From Alistipes sp. CAG:514 (GTDB lineage: Bacteria > Bacteroidota > Bacteroidia > Bacteroidales > UBA932), in NCBI GenBank assembly GCA_000431015.1, contig HF986083.1:2834-24320 (forward strand): a stretch of 21,487 bases of DNA. The letters run 5' to 3'. A program made the position numbers and the translations under genes. Under the pieces are notes generated by a model. The model worked only from the letters and a program-made list of their open reading frames with translations, did not search any database and was not told the DNA's origin. Within the stretch, counting starts at the first letter, position 1. Every line of letters begins with the position of its first letter. Below are positions 6,961-14,185 of the stretch, piece by piece.

Positions 6961-8070
6961 CTATTTATCGCTCTTTATCTTGATTCTCTCCACTGCATCT
7001 CTCTTGCTCTTGTCCACGATGTCGGCGTAAATCTGCGTCGTTCCGATGTTGGCGTGGGTGAGCAGGTGGGAGACGGTGTATATGTCGGTGCCTTCGTTGA
7101 CCTGGAGGGTGGCGAAGGTGTGGCGGAAGCAGTGGAAAGTGATGTGCTTGGTGATGCCGGCGTCTTCCAGCCATTCCTGGAGCGGCTTCTGGGTGTAGTG
7201 GCGCTTGAGGTCCTTGAAGACGAGTCCGGTGCCGGGCTTGCCGCATAGTTCGTAGGCTTCTTGGGAGAAGGGAAGCGTGGCCTCGGTGTCGGTCTTTTCG
7301 GTCTTGATTCGCAGGCACCAGCCGCCATTGGTGGCTTTTACAATGTTGCTCCAATTGAGTGCGAGGATGTCGCTGATACGTAGACCGGTGAGGCAGCTGA
7401 ACAGAGAGGCATTCTTGAGATCGGGCGTGTCGCAGGGCGTGGCGGCCAGTTGGCGTACTTCTTCCAGCGTGAGGAACTCCCGGCGGCCATCCACGGCATC
7501 GATGGTCTCCAGGTAGTCGTTGACGTTCTCCTGCAGCAGTTTCTCCTGATAAGCGATTTTGAGGAAGCCGCGGAAGGTGGACCAGTATCCGGCTGCAGAG
7601 TTCTGGGCGAGTTGTTTGTCTGGGTGCTTGAGCTGCTTGGCGTTGAGCAGGTATTCACGGAAGCCTTCGCAGAAGGGGACGGTGATGTCGCCCATCTTGC
7701 ATACACCGCCGCAGTAGTTGCTGAAGTGGTCGTAGACGCGAATCCATTTCTGGTCCTTCGTGTCCAGCTTGGTTTTGAAGTAGGCGAGGAAGTCCATCTT
7801 CAGCTTGGTCTTGTCCAGGAAGTCGTACTGGACGCGGATGATGGCCAGTTCGCGCTCGGACCGGATGGCTTCGGCCTGGGCTATCTTTTCTTTGTTGGCG
7901 TCCTTGTCGCTCTGGAAACGGGGCTTGTTTACGAGGTATATGCCCAGGTATTCGTGCCGGACGTACTTGCGTGAGTGCGGGTCTCTCAGGGGCGGGTAGA
8001 AGTCCAGATAGAGGGTAATCTTGCCGCTTGGCAGCAGCCGCTTTCGAAGTGTTACTTTAGTTACTCCCAT
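6961..8070 (-). CDS. Tyrosine recombinase / phage-type integrase
   Basis: This 369-residue protein has the normal length for Bacteroidales mobile-element integrases. Residues 1-85 form an Arm-type DNA-binding domain (LPSGKITLYLDFYP, HEYLGIYL). A SAM-like core-binding domain spans about 95-185. The catalytic domain contains R231 (TGLRISDI), K256 or K259 (IKTEKT), H313 and R316 (HCFRHTFA), H339 (LLTHANIGTTQ) and nucleophile Y348 (IYADI). All catalytic residues are present, so the enzyme is probably active. It would catalyse integration and excision of the element at att sites. Its start overlaps the end of the upstream multi-HTH gene by 14 nt, indicating translational coupling, and the coiled-coil gene follows 17 nt downstream. 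Confidence 0.93.
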   Translation of the reverse strand: MGVTKVTLRKRLLPSGKITLYLDFYPPLRDPHSRKYVRHEYLGIYLVNKPRFQSDKDANKEKIAQAEAIRSERELAIIRVQYDFLDKTKLKMDFLAYFKTKLDTKDQKWIRVYDHFSNYCGGVCKMGDITVPFCEGFREYLLNAKQLKHPDKQLAQNSAAGYWSTFRGFLKIAYQEKLLQENVNDYLETIDAVDGRREFLTLEEVRQLAATPCDTPDLKNASLFSCLTGLRISDILALNWSNIVKATNGGWCLRIKTEKTDTEATLPFSQEAYELCGKPGTGLVFKDLKRHYTQKPLQEWLEDAGITKHITFHCFRHTFATLQVNEGTDIYTVSHLLTHANIGTTQIYADIVDKSKRDAVERIKIKSDK

Positions 8071-9121
8071 TGTCGCTTATCTTTTTGAAGAGTTTGTCCA
8101 ATTCGTCTTTCTTGTACCAGACGTAGTTGCCTTCCGTCCGAACTTTGGTCACGCCTGCGGCCTGCGTTTCTTCGCTGAAGCGTTTCTGGCCGAGGTGATA
8201 GTATTTGAGTGCGTCGCCGCTGCGCATATAGTTCTTGCGTATCTCAGCGGGGATTTTCGGGGTTTTGTCTTTGAAGAGGCGGTCGAGGTCGGTTTTCTTG
8301 TAATAGACGTAGATACCGGTGCGGGTGCCTTCGATGCTGGCGGCCTTTACTTTGTCGTAGAAGGTTTGCTGGCCCAGGTGATAGTGTTTCTTGGCCTGGT
8401 CCACGGTGAGGTAGTTCTTTTCTATGTCGCCCTGGAAGAGGCGGCTGCGGTCCCAGTCCTTCTTGGAAATCAGGAGCAGGCGGCCGTCGCGCTGGACAGG
8501 AATCTTCTTTTCGCGGACGTAGGCGGAGATGTATTTGCGCGTGATTCCTTCGCTCTGCATCAGATCATCAGCGTTGTACCAGTCTTCTTTATTATATACG
8601 GGCGTGGGCTTGAACAGGCGGTCCACTTCTTTCTTGGGGTAGAAGGCTTTGCCTTTGATGATGCGCGGACGGAAGCCTTCTTCTTTCATGCGGCGCATCA
8701 GCCGGGATTCGGAGATGTTGTACTTCTGCAGGACCTCCGCCTTGGTAATGAGTATGGACCAGTCGCCTTTGATGGGTTGAGGCTGGATCTGGCTGTCGGC
8801 CGTGAGCTGCTCGATGGGGATGCGGACGGTGCGGGATGAGACTTTGAGCGGCGTGAGTTCTCCGGCATTGATGCGGGCGTACAGGGTAGGGCGGCTTACA
8901 CCGAGGAAACGGGCGGCTTCGGTTATCGAGAGATGCGACTTGCCTCCGAAGGTCTCACGGGCAGCCATCGTTTCTATCTCGGCCTTGCGTGCCTGCTTGC
9001 GCTGGCGTTTAAGGCGCATGTTGTATGTGTTGCGGCAGGTTTCATTGCAGTACCTCTGCCTCGGATTTTCCGGGGTAAAGGGGTTTCCGCAGCCTGGGCA
9101 GGTTTTCATTGCAATGTGCAT
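8057..9121 (-). CDS. Zinc-ribbon protein with about five tandem HTH/excisionase-like modules
   Basis: A zinc ribbon lies at the N-terminus (C8-P-G-C11, C25 and C29). A clear HTH_17/excisionase domain covers about 65-105 (LSITEAARFLGVSRPTLYARI, then RTVRIPIEQL). Four further repeats share its plan of a helix pair followed by a basic wing and (K)KxELDRLF. They begin near 125 (ITKAEVLQKYNIS), 180 (YNADDLMQSEGIT), 237 (LTVDQAKKHYHLG) and 297 (MRSGDALKYYHLG). The last two even share YHLGQ. Such an array could read an extended DNA site, as recombination directionality factors or integrase regulators do. The gene overlaps the integrase by 14 nt. The start may be the fifth codon (ATG 9109), which puts the zinc ribbon at MKTCPGCG. 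Confidence 0.82.
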   Translation of the reverse strand: MHIAMKTCPGCGNPFTPENPRQRYCNETCRNTYNMRLKRQRKQARKAEIETMAARETFGGKSHLSITEAARFLGVSRPTLYARINAGELTPLKVSSRTVRIPIEQLTADSQIQPQPIKGDWSILITKAEVLQKYNISESRLMRRMKEEGFRPRIIKGKAFYPKKEVDRLFKPTPVYNKEDWYNADDLMQSEGITRKYISAYVREKKIPVQRDGRLLLISKKDWDRSRLFQGDIEKNYLTVDQAKKHYHLGQQTFYDKVKAASIEGTRTGIYVYYKKTDLDRLFKDKTPKIPAEIRKNYMRSGDALKYYHLGQKRFSEETQAAGVTKVRTEGNYVWYKKDELDKLFKKISDNGSN

Positions 9122-9200
9122 ACTTTTTACAACGATAAGGCGGTTATGAGGTGCGAGACCTCCAATCTTCTATTCTTGACCGCTGATTGGGTACAAGTTT

Positions 9201-9220
9201 GTAAATCTACGTAAATCTAT
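9201..9220. repeat. Two tandem 10-bp repeats in the leader of the integrase operon
   Basis: GTAAATCTAC (9201-9210) and GTAAATCTAT (9211-9220) are adjacent copies with one mismatch. They lie about 80 bp upstream of the multi-HTH gene and downstream of its probable promoter. One helical turn per repeat suggests cooperative protein binding, for example integrase arm sites or a directionality factor. This is inference from spacing. Confidence 0.5.
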
Positions 9221-9257
9221 GTCAAGGTACGGTATTCGGCCGGAGCCCTCATATAGC

Positions 9258-9282
9258 TTGAACCACGCGTGGTTCAAATATA
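9258..9282 (-). promoter_or_regulatory. Promoter overlapped by a perfect 20-bp palindrome (probable operator of the integrase operon)
   Basis: TTGAACCACGCGTGGTTCAA (9258-9277) is a perfect palindrome. It overlaps a TATATTTG -7 box on the minus strand (9282..9275) that faces the multi-HTH/integrase operon. A TTTG at 9308..9305 could be the -33 box, with a slightly long 22-nt spacer. The palindrome is flanked by direct copies of ATATAGC (9251-9257 and 9278-9284). A dimeric repressor bound here would cover -7 and the start site. The operon's own HTH protein is an obvious candidate. Confidence 0.55.
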
Positions 9283-9284
9283 GC

Positions 9285-9318
9285 AAAAATATCCCGAATT
9301 AGACCAAACTATTCGGGA
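9285..9318 (-). terminator. Probable intrinsic terminator of mnmE
   Basis: On the minus strand TCCCGAAT (9318..9311), an 11-nt loop and ATTCGGGA (9299..9292) form an 8-bp hairpin followed by TATTTTT (9291..9285). It lies about 80 bp after the mnmE stop and reads in the right direction. The stem is short and the T-run imperfect. The same DNA also holds a possible -33 box of the integrase promoter. Confidence 0.5.
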
Positions 9319-9398
9319 AATGTTTTCAACATATTTTAGTTGATTATGTGAGAGTTACGCCCTTTTGTACGGAGTGTGTGGATGGTGTTTCGGTGTAC

Positions 9399-10808
9399 TT
9401 ACTTCCCGATGCAAAAATGCTCGAAAATATTCCCCAGCACCTCGTCCGTGGTGACTTCGCCGAGGATGGTGCCGAGGTGGTGGAGGGCTTGGCGGAGGTC
9501 TTCGGAGAGGAGGTCGGGAGTCTGGCCGGCGGCGAGGGAACGTTTGACGTTTTCGAGGGATTCGGACGCTTTCATCAGGGCTTGGTAGTGCCTTAGGTTG
9601 GTGACGATTGTCTGGTCAGAATCCAAAGTTGCGGACTTTTGGGAGTCGGACAACAGTTTGCGCAATTCATCAAGACCGAAACCAGTCTTGGCGGAAATAT
9701 ATAACTTAACTACTTTTTCATTAGGATTAGAAACAGAATTGTTGATTAGGCTAACATTAATGTTATTACCCAAAACATCCACTTTATTCAGCAGAACAAT
9801 CAACTTTTGTGACTTTACATCCAGATTTGAGACTATGTCAGAAATCGAATACTCGTTTTCTTCTTCGGAGGCGGTGACATCAAGCAGGGCAAGGACGATC
9901 GAGGCCTCGTTCATCTTCTTATACGAGCGGGAAATGCCGATCTTTTCGACCTCATCTGAGGTTTCGCGGAGACCGGCGGTGTCGATAAAACGGAACAATG
10001 TGCCATCGATGGTCATTGTCTCCTCGATGGTGTCACGGGTGGTGCCGGCGATGTCGGAGACGATGGCACGGTCGTCACGAAGGAGAGCGTTCAGGAGGGT
10101 ACTCTTGCCGGCGTTGACGGCACCGACTATGGCGACCGGGACTCCATTGCGAAGTGCGTTGCCGTAGCGGAAGGAATCGGTCAGCGAATGAATATGTGCA
10201 AGTGTTCCATCAAGCAGGGAGGACAGTTCGGATCTGCTGGCGAACTCAACATCCTCCTCGCTGAAATCCAACTCTAATTCAAGCAGGGAAGTCATTTTCA
10301 GAAGCTCCTCCCTGAGGGTTTTCAACTCTTTGGAGAAGCCGCCTTTCAACTGACTGAATGCTACTTTGTGCGCTGCTTCGCTCTGCGCGGAAATCACATC
10401 GGCAACGGCTTCGGCCTGAGCAAGATCCATCTTGCCATTTACAAAAGCCCTTTGGGTAAATTCTCCAGGACCGGCGACGCGGGCACCACAATCGACCAAG
10501 CGTTGCAGGAGCCTTTCCACAATGTACTTTGAGGAGTGGCTGGATATCTCAACGGAGTCCTCTCCGGTGTAGGAATGCGGGGCACGGAACACGCTTACCA
10601 AGACGGTGTCCAGATCGGTTCCATCGGCTTCAAGCGCGACTCCATATTTAAGCCTGTAACCTTCAGTGTCTGAAATATTACCACCCTTGCATCTTATCAC
10701 TTTATCAGCTATGGAGAAGGAATCTCTTCCACTCATCCTGATGATGGCTATTGCACCGGTTCCGGGGACGGTGGCGGGGGCGCAGATCGTGTCTTCTATG
10801 TTGAGCAT
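9399..10808 (-). CDS. mnmE: tRNA modification GTPase MnmE (TrmE/ThdF)
   Basis: MnmE works with MnmG to install the carboxymethylaminomethyl group at U34 of certain tRNAs, using methylene-tetrahydrofolate and GTP. The 469-residue form starting MLNIEDTICAPAT at ATG 10808 matches the family start; the frame extends to 10868 but those 20 residues are unlike MnmE. Residues 1-120 form the folate-binding domain (VPGTGAIAIIRMSG, GPGEFTQRAFVNGK). The G domain has G1 GAVNAGKS (229-236), G2 within AGTTRDT (254-260), G3 DTAG (276-279), G4 NKVD (341-344) and G5 SAK (372-374). The invariant C-terminal CIGK contains catalytic-region C466. The 3' end is a known integration site for genomic islands, and an integrase module lies just beyond it here. 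Confidence 0.97.
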   Translation of the reverse strand: MLNIEDTICAPATVPGTGAIAIIRMSGRDSFSIADKVIRCKGGNISDTEGYRLKYGVALEADGTDLDTVLVSVFRAPHSYTGEDSVEISSHSSKYIVERLLQRLVDCGARVAGPGEFTQRAFVNGKMDLAQAEAVADVISAQSEAAHKVAFSQLKGGFSKELKTLREELLKMTSLLELELDFSEEDVEFASRSELSSLLDGTLAHIHSLTDSFRYGNALRNGVPVAIVGAVNAGKSTLLNALLRDDRAIVSDIAGTTRDTIEETMTIDGTLFRFIDTAGLRETSDEVEKIGISRSYKKMNEASIVLALLDVTASEEENEYSISDIVSNLDVKSQKLIVLLNKVDVLGNNINVSLINNSVSNPNEKVVKLYISAKTGFGLDELRKLLSDSQKSATLDSDQTIVTNLRHYQALMKASESLENVKRSLAAGQTPDLLSEDLRQALHHLGTILGEVTTDEVLGNIFEHFCIGK

Positions 10809-10822
10809 ATCTGTTCTTTTAC

Positions 10823-10845
10823 GTCCCTTCGACGGGCTCAGGGAC
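10823..10845. repeat. Short REP-like inverted repeat in the mnmE leader
   Basis: GTCCC...GGGAC ends enclose TTCGACGGGCTCA. I know this motif (CCTTCGAC-GGCTCAGGG) as a widely dispersed intergenic repeat in bacterial genomes. It sits 14 bp upstream of the mnmE start codon, inside the transcribed leader. Only one copy is visible in this window. Confidence 0.45.
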
Positions 10846-10906
10846 CAATCTCCCAACTTACTTAACAATGGACCCTAAAGCCCTCCACCGAAGCGACAAC
10901 AAAAGA

Positions 10907-10937
10907 CAAATTTATCAACATTCCCCAACATATTCAA
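10907..10937 (-). promoter_or_regulatory. mnmE promoter
   Basis: On the minus strand TTG (10937..10935), a 20-nt spacer and TAAATTTG (10914..10907) match the Bacteroidota -33/-7 pattern. This gives a leader of roughly 90 nt that contains the REP-like repeat. It also supports ATG 10808 over the start at 10868. Confidence 0.6.
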
Positions 10938-10978
10938 GGAATAACCGACAAACTCGTGAAAACTCACACCAAACTCGC

Positions 10979-10986
10979 TATCTTTG
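10979..10986 (+). promoter_or_regulatory. -7 box for the first MATE transporter
   Basis: TATCTTTG fits TAnnTTTG exactly and lies 18 nt upstream of ATG 11005. It overlaps the in-frame ATG at 10984, which therefore cannot be the start. No good TTTG -33 box is visible. The promoter is divergent from that of mnmE. Confidence 0.6.
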
Positions 10987-11004
10987 CACCGCAAAATCTA
11001 CTCT

Positions 11005-12336
11005 ATGGCTCAGAATGACCTCACCCAAGGCAGCATTCTCGGCAACATCCGGAAGTTTTCGCTGCCATATATGATGTCATATTTCCTGCAGATCCTCTAC
11101 GGATTGGCGGATTTGTTCGTCATAGGGCAATACTGCGATGTCGCCAGCACGACGGCGGTGTCCAACGGCGCGCAGATAATGCATATGTTCACCGTCGTCA
11201 TCATCGGCCTTGCGATGGGCACGACGGTACGGATAGCAAGGGCGATCGGCGCGGGCGACAGGGAAAACGCGGCAAGAACCATCGGCAACACATTCACGCT
11301 GTTCACCATCGTCGCAATCATCACAACAGCCATACTATTAGCAGCTAACAAAGGCATTGTCAACCTAATAGACACTCCGCAAGAAGCTGTCAAAGGCACA
11401 ATAGACTATCTAAGAATATGCTTCATCGGCATCCCGTTCATCATAGCCTACAACATCATCGCATCCATATTCAGAGGTCTCGGCGACTCGAAAAGTCCGA
11501 TGTATTTCGTGATTGTGGCTTGCGTGGTAAACATCGCGCTCGACTACATATTCATAGGTCATTTCAAAATGGGAGCGACGGGCGCGGCACTCGGCACGAC
11601 CTTGTCACAGGCTGTCAGCGTCATCGTCGCGGCGATAATGATCAAAAAGAAGTCCCTGATGAGCATAACACGCCAAGACCTAAGGCCTGAACGGCGCACG
11701 ATGGCAGGCATCCTCAAAACCGGCGTGCCAATCTCGCTCCAGGACGGCTTCATCCAAATCGCGTTCATCGCCATCACGGTGATCGCGAACGGCAGGGGAT
11801 TGAACGATGCGGCGGCGGTCGGAATAGTGGAAAAATTCATCGGACTGCTATTCATCGTCCCTTCAGCGATGCTGGCGACCGTCTCGGCGATGGCGGCGCA
11901 GAACATCGGGGCGAAAAAGCCTGAAAGGGCCAGAAAGACAATGAAATATTCAATAGCGATCGCGGTGGGATTCGGCACCGTGGCCTCAGTGATTCTCCAA
12001 TTCATCCCTGAATATGCCGTAAGAATATTCACGAGCGACAGCAGTGTCATCACCCTTGGAGGCCAGTACCTAAAAGGTTACGTGTGGGACTGCATATTCG
12101 CCGGCATACATTTCTGCTTCAGCGGCTTCTTCACCGCCTGCGGCTATTCCATCATCTCGTTCATACACAACGTCATATCAATCACGTGCGCCCGTATCCC
12201 TTTGTCCTATCTGACTTCCATTGAATATCCCGGCACGCTCTTCCCGATGGGCCTAGCATCTCCGGCCGGCTCGCTTCTCTCCGTCATCATCTGCGTCACT
12301 GTTTACATAGTGATGCGCCGGAAAGGGAAACTATGA
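11005..12336 (+). CDS. MATE family multidrug/cation antiporter (first of two)
   Basis: This is an inner-membrane protein with about twelve transmembrane segments in two six-helix halves. It starts MAQNDLTQGSILGNIRKF, the usual MATE N-terminus. Family patterns are PYMMSYFLQILYGLADLFVIGQ (helix 1), a GxA/RxIGAGD turn at about residues 85-92, IFRGLGDSKSPM near 160 and FTACGYSIIS near 375. MATE proteins export organic cations or other toxic compounds, driven by H+ or Na+; the substrate cannot be told from sequence. The length of 443 residues is normal. The promoter at 10979 fixes the start at ATG 11005 and excludes the seven extra codons from 10984. A second, only distantly similar MATE gene follows after 93 bp with its own promoter. 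Confidence 0.9.
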   Translation: MAQNDLTQGSILGNIRKFSLPYMMSYFLQILYGLADLFVIGQYCDVASTTAVSNGAQIMHMFTVVIIGLAMGTTVRIARAIGAGDRENAARTIGNTFTLFTIVAIITTAILLAANKGIVNLIDTPQEAVKGTIDYLRICFIGIPFIIAYNIIASIFRGLGDSKSPMYFVIVACVVNIALDYIFIGHFKMGATGAALGTTLSQAVSVIVAAIMIKKKSLMSITRQDLRPERRTMAGILKTGVPISLQDGFIQIAFIAITVIANGRGLNDAAAVGIVEKFIGLLFIVPSAMLATVSAMAAQNIGAKKPERARKTMKYSIAIAVGFGTVASVILQFIPEYAVRIFTSDSSVITLGGQYLKGYVWDCIFAGIHFCFSGFFTACGYSIISFIHNVISITCARIPLSYLTSIEYPGTLFPMGLASPAGSLLSVIICVTVYIVMRRKGKL

Positions 12337-12389
12337 CGCCCACCTATTCCCGAACTTCACAAAAATTCTTTATCTGAATATATTTGGCC

Positions 12390-12397
12390 TATCTTTG
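12390..12397 (+). promoter_or_regulatory. -7 box for the second MATE transporter
   Basis: TATCTTTGCAG lies 32 nt before ATG 12430, matching TAnnTTTG. The upstream DNA is AT-rich without a clear TTTG at the usual -33 distance. Having its own promoter indicates that the two MATE genes can be regulated separately. Confidence 0.55.
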
Positions 12398-12429
12398 CAG
12401 CCCGATTAGGAAATGTAATAAACTTAAAG

Positions 12430-13788
12430 ATGAAAAGAGACGCCATCGATTTCGGTTCCGACAGCATTCCGGGACTCTTCAGAAGAATATTCATTCCTAC
12501 ATTGATAGGGATGGCCTGTATGGCAGTGATGACGACCATCGACGGGGCGTTTGTCGGCCACGGGGTGGGGAGCGACGCGCTCGCCGCCGTCAATATATTC
12601 GCACCTTTCTGGATGATTATGACCGGGTTAGGGATGCTGTTCGGCATCGGCTGCTCGGTCGTTTCTTCCGTCCATCTATCCCAAGGCAACGAGAAGGCGG
12701 CACGCATCAATATGACACAGACGTTGATTTTCGGTGTGCTTGTCACTGTGACCCTGACGATTTTGGTCCAGAGCCACAGCACCAAGAGTGCCTGTCTTCT
12801 CGGCTCATCGGACAGACTTCTGCCGTACGTCCTTGACTATCAGAAATGGCTTTCCTACGCATTCTGCGCATTGTTCCTCCAGTCGGTCGGACTGTTGATC
12901 ATCCGTCTGGACGGCTCGCCGAAGTACGCTTCCGCAGCTGCGGCGATTCCATCCATCGTGAATGTCGTGCTGGACTATGTGTTCCTGTTCATCCTTGACA
13001 AAGGACTTGAAGGAGTCGCCGTCGCCACCTCGATCGGATGCTGGACCGGAGGCCTTATGGTGCTGTTTTACATACTGTTCCTGTCCAAGACAATGAGGCT
13101 CTACCCATTGAAGATGTCGTGGAAAAGCCTTTGCCTGTCGTTGCGCAACCTGTGGTACCAGTTTCGTCTCGGACTGTCTGCTTTCCTTGGCGAGATCAGC
13201 ATCTCGATGCTTATATTCGTGGGAAACTATGTGTTTATGAAATATTTAGGAGAAGACGGTGTGGCGGCGTTTTCCATCGCCTGCTACATTATGCCGTTCA
13301 TCTTTATGACCGGAAACGCGATCTCGCAGTCCGCACAGCCGATTATCAGTTTCAACCACGGCGCCGGTAACCGTAACCGTGTGCTGGAAGCTCGCAAATT
13401 CTCTCTGCTAACTGCCTTTGCGCTTGGAATTGTGGTCTCTCTGGCCTTGGCGTTCGGTATCAGTTATGTGGCTGCACTGTTCCTCAGCAAAGACGCTCCT
13501 GCATATTCAATAGCGGCTCACGGTGTGCCTCTGATGGCCATCGGATTCACATTGTCGATTGTGAACGTCGCTGCCATAGGCTATTACCAAAGTGTGGAAC
13601 GCGCGCTTCCGGCGACCATTTTCTCGCTTTCGCGCGGGGTAATATTCCTTGTGCCTTGCTTTCTTGTCATCCCACTTTTTGCCGGTGTGAACGGAATTTG
13701 GCTCGCTCTGCCGGCGACAGAGGCGCTGACATTCCTTTCGATTGTCTCTTTCAGTCTTTTCAGGAAGCGCCAGGCCGCAAAGCGGTGA
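12430..13788 (+). CDS. MATE family efflux transporter (second of two)
   Basis: This 452-residue inner-membrane protein has about twelve predicted transmembrane helices. It starts MKRDAIDFGSDSIPGLFRRIF and carries MATE patterns: IPTLIGMACMAVMTTIDGAFVGHGVGSDALAAVN in the first helix pair, HLSQGNEKAARIN as the family's GxG(N/D)xxxA loop, and ISQSAQPIISFNHGAGNRNRV in the second half. It differs clearly from the preceding MATE protein, so the pair is an old divergence or separate acquisitions rather than a recent duplication. It resembles the branch often annotated with MepA-type transporters, judged only from the IDGAFVGH and QPIISFN patterns. Transport of cationic drugs or metabolites is expected; the substrate is unknown. 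Confidence 0.9.
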   Translation: MKRDAIDFGSDSIPGLFRRIFIPTLIGMACMAVMTTIDGAFVGHGVGSDALAAVNIFAPFWMIMTGLGMLFGIGCSVVSSVHLSQGNEKAARINMTQTLIFGVLVTVTLTILVQSHSTKSACLLGSSDRLLPYVLDYQKWLSYAFCALFLQSVGLLIIRLDGSPKYASAAAAIPSIVNVVLDYVFLFILDKGLEGVAVATSIGCWTGGLMVLFYILFLSKTMRLYPLKMSWKSLCLSLRNLWYQFRLGLSAFLGEISISMLIFVGNYVFMKYLGEDGVAAFSIACYIMPFIFMTGNAISQSAQPIISFNHGAGNRNRVLEARKFSLLTAFALGIVVSLALAFGISYVAALFLSKDAPAYSIAAHGVPLMAIGFTLSIVNVAAIGYYQSVERALPATIFSLSRGVIFLVPCFLVIPLFAGVNGIWLALPATEALTFLSIVSFSLFRKRQAAKR

Positions 13789-13833
13789 ATTTATATTCAT
13801 TGAATATTTTGCCGCTTATTCCCATTTTTTGCG

Positions 13834-13841
13834 TACATTTG
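13834..13841 (+). promoter_or_regulatory. Putative promoter for the carAB leader (or a small RNA)
   Basis: TACATTTG matches TAnnTTTG, and a TTTG at 13808-13811 could act as -33 box with a 22-nt spacer. Transcription would begin near 13848 and meet the terminator at 13943-13980. No better promoter is visible closer to carA, so this is my best candidate for carAB transcription. Confidence 0.5.
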
Positions 13842-13847
13842 CAAAAC

Positions 13848-13980
13848 AAACGGACTTCCTTATGCTTGACGTGACTTTAATACCTTTGAGCGGCAGTGCG
13901 TCCCAGGATGCACAGTGGGAATGTTCTTCCATTGACTTTCACCGACCATTTCATCACTGTTTGAGATGGTCGTTTTTTTT
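13848..13980 (+). promoter_or_regulatory. Candidate carAB leader/attenuator, or a terminated small RNA
   Basis: About 130 nt lie between the -7 box at 13834 and the terminator at 13943-13980. Inside is ATG 13862, opening a 51-codon frame (MLDVTLIPLSGSASQDAQWE...) that reads through the terminator hairpin and stops at the TAA at 14015-14017. Two mutually exclusive small hairpins can be drawn near 13898-13920, TGCGTC/GATGCA or TCCCA/TGGGA. That is the usual layout of a transcription attenuator, here in front of pyrimidine/arginine genes. I do not recognise it as a known RNA family. It could equally be an independent small RNA. Confidence 0.4.
13943..13980 (+). terminator. Strong intrinsic terminator upstream of carA
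   Basis: CGACCATTTCA (13943-13953) and TGAGATGGTCG (13962-13972) pair over 11 positions with a single T-G wobble around an 8-nt loop. Eight Ts follow directly (13973-13980). It is too far from MATE2 (stop 13788) to be its simplest terminator and lies after a promoter-like box, which suggests attenuation. Confidence 0.75.
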
Positions 13981-14020
13981 GAATGCCCCCTGTTATTCTT
14001 CACGACCACCTGAATAAGAA

Positions 14021-14115
14021 AAGGAGGCACGCAGTGCCGACAGGGCCTCCCAGCGAGGGAGGCGGTGGAGGGTGGCGCTCCCACCGGGAGCTGGCGCGAA
14101 GCGACTGAGGGGTGG
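14021..14115. repeat. GC-rich intergenic repeat with nested hairpins
   Basis: The stretch contains GGAGGC...GCCTCC (14023-14050), nested GGCAC/GTGCC (14026-14038), then CTCCC-ACC-GGGAG (14078-14090). It ends GCGCGAAGCGACTGAGGGGTGG. The last part is the reverse complement of a CCCCTCAGTCGCTTCGCG motif I associate with dispersed intergenic repeats of gut bacteria. It lies between the terminator and carA and would be transcribed in the carAB leader. Confidence 0.55.
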
Positions 14116-14185
14116 AATAAGTTGAAAAGTCTGTTTTTAGGAAAAAGTTGGATTTAGTTATAAGTCAAAAATTATTGACAAGGAA

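Noticed and set aside
7450..8839. Long plus-strand open frames opposite the integrase and multi-HTH genes
   Set aside because: They are antisense of genes with clear catalytic and HTH motifs and have no family features.
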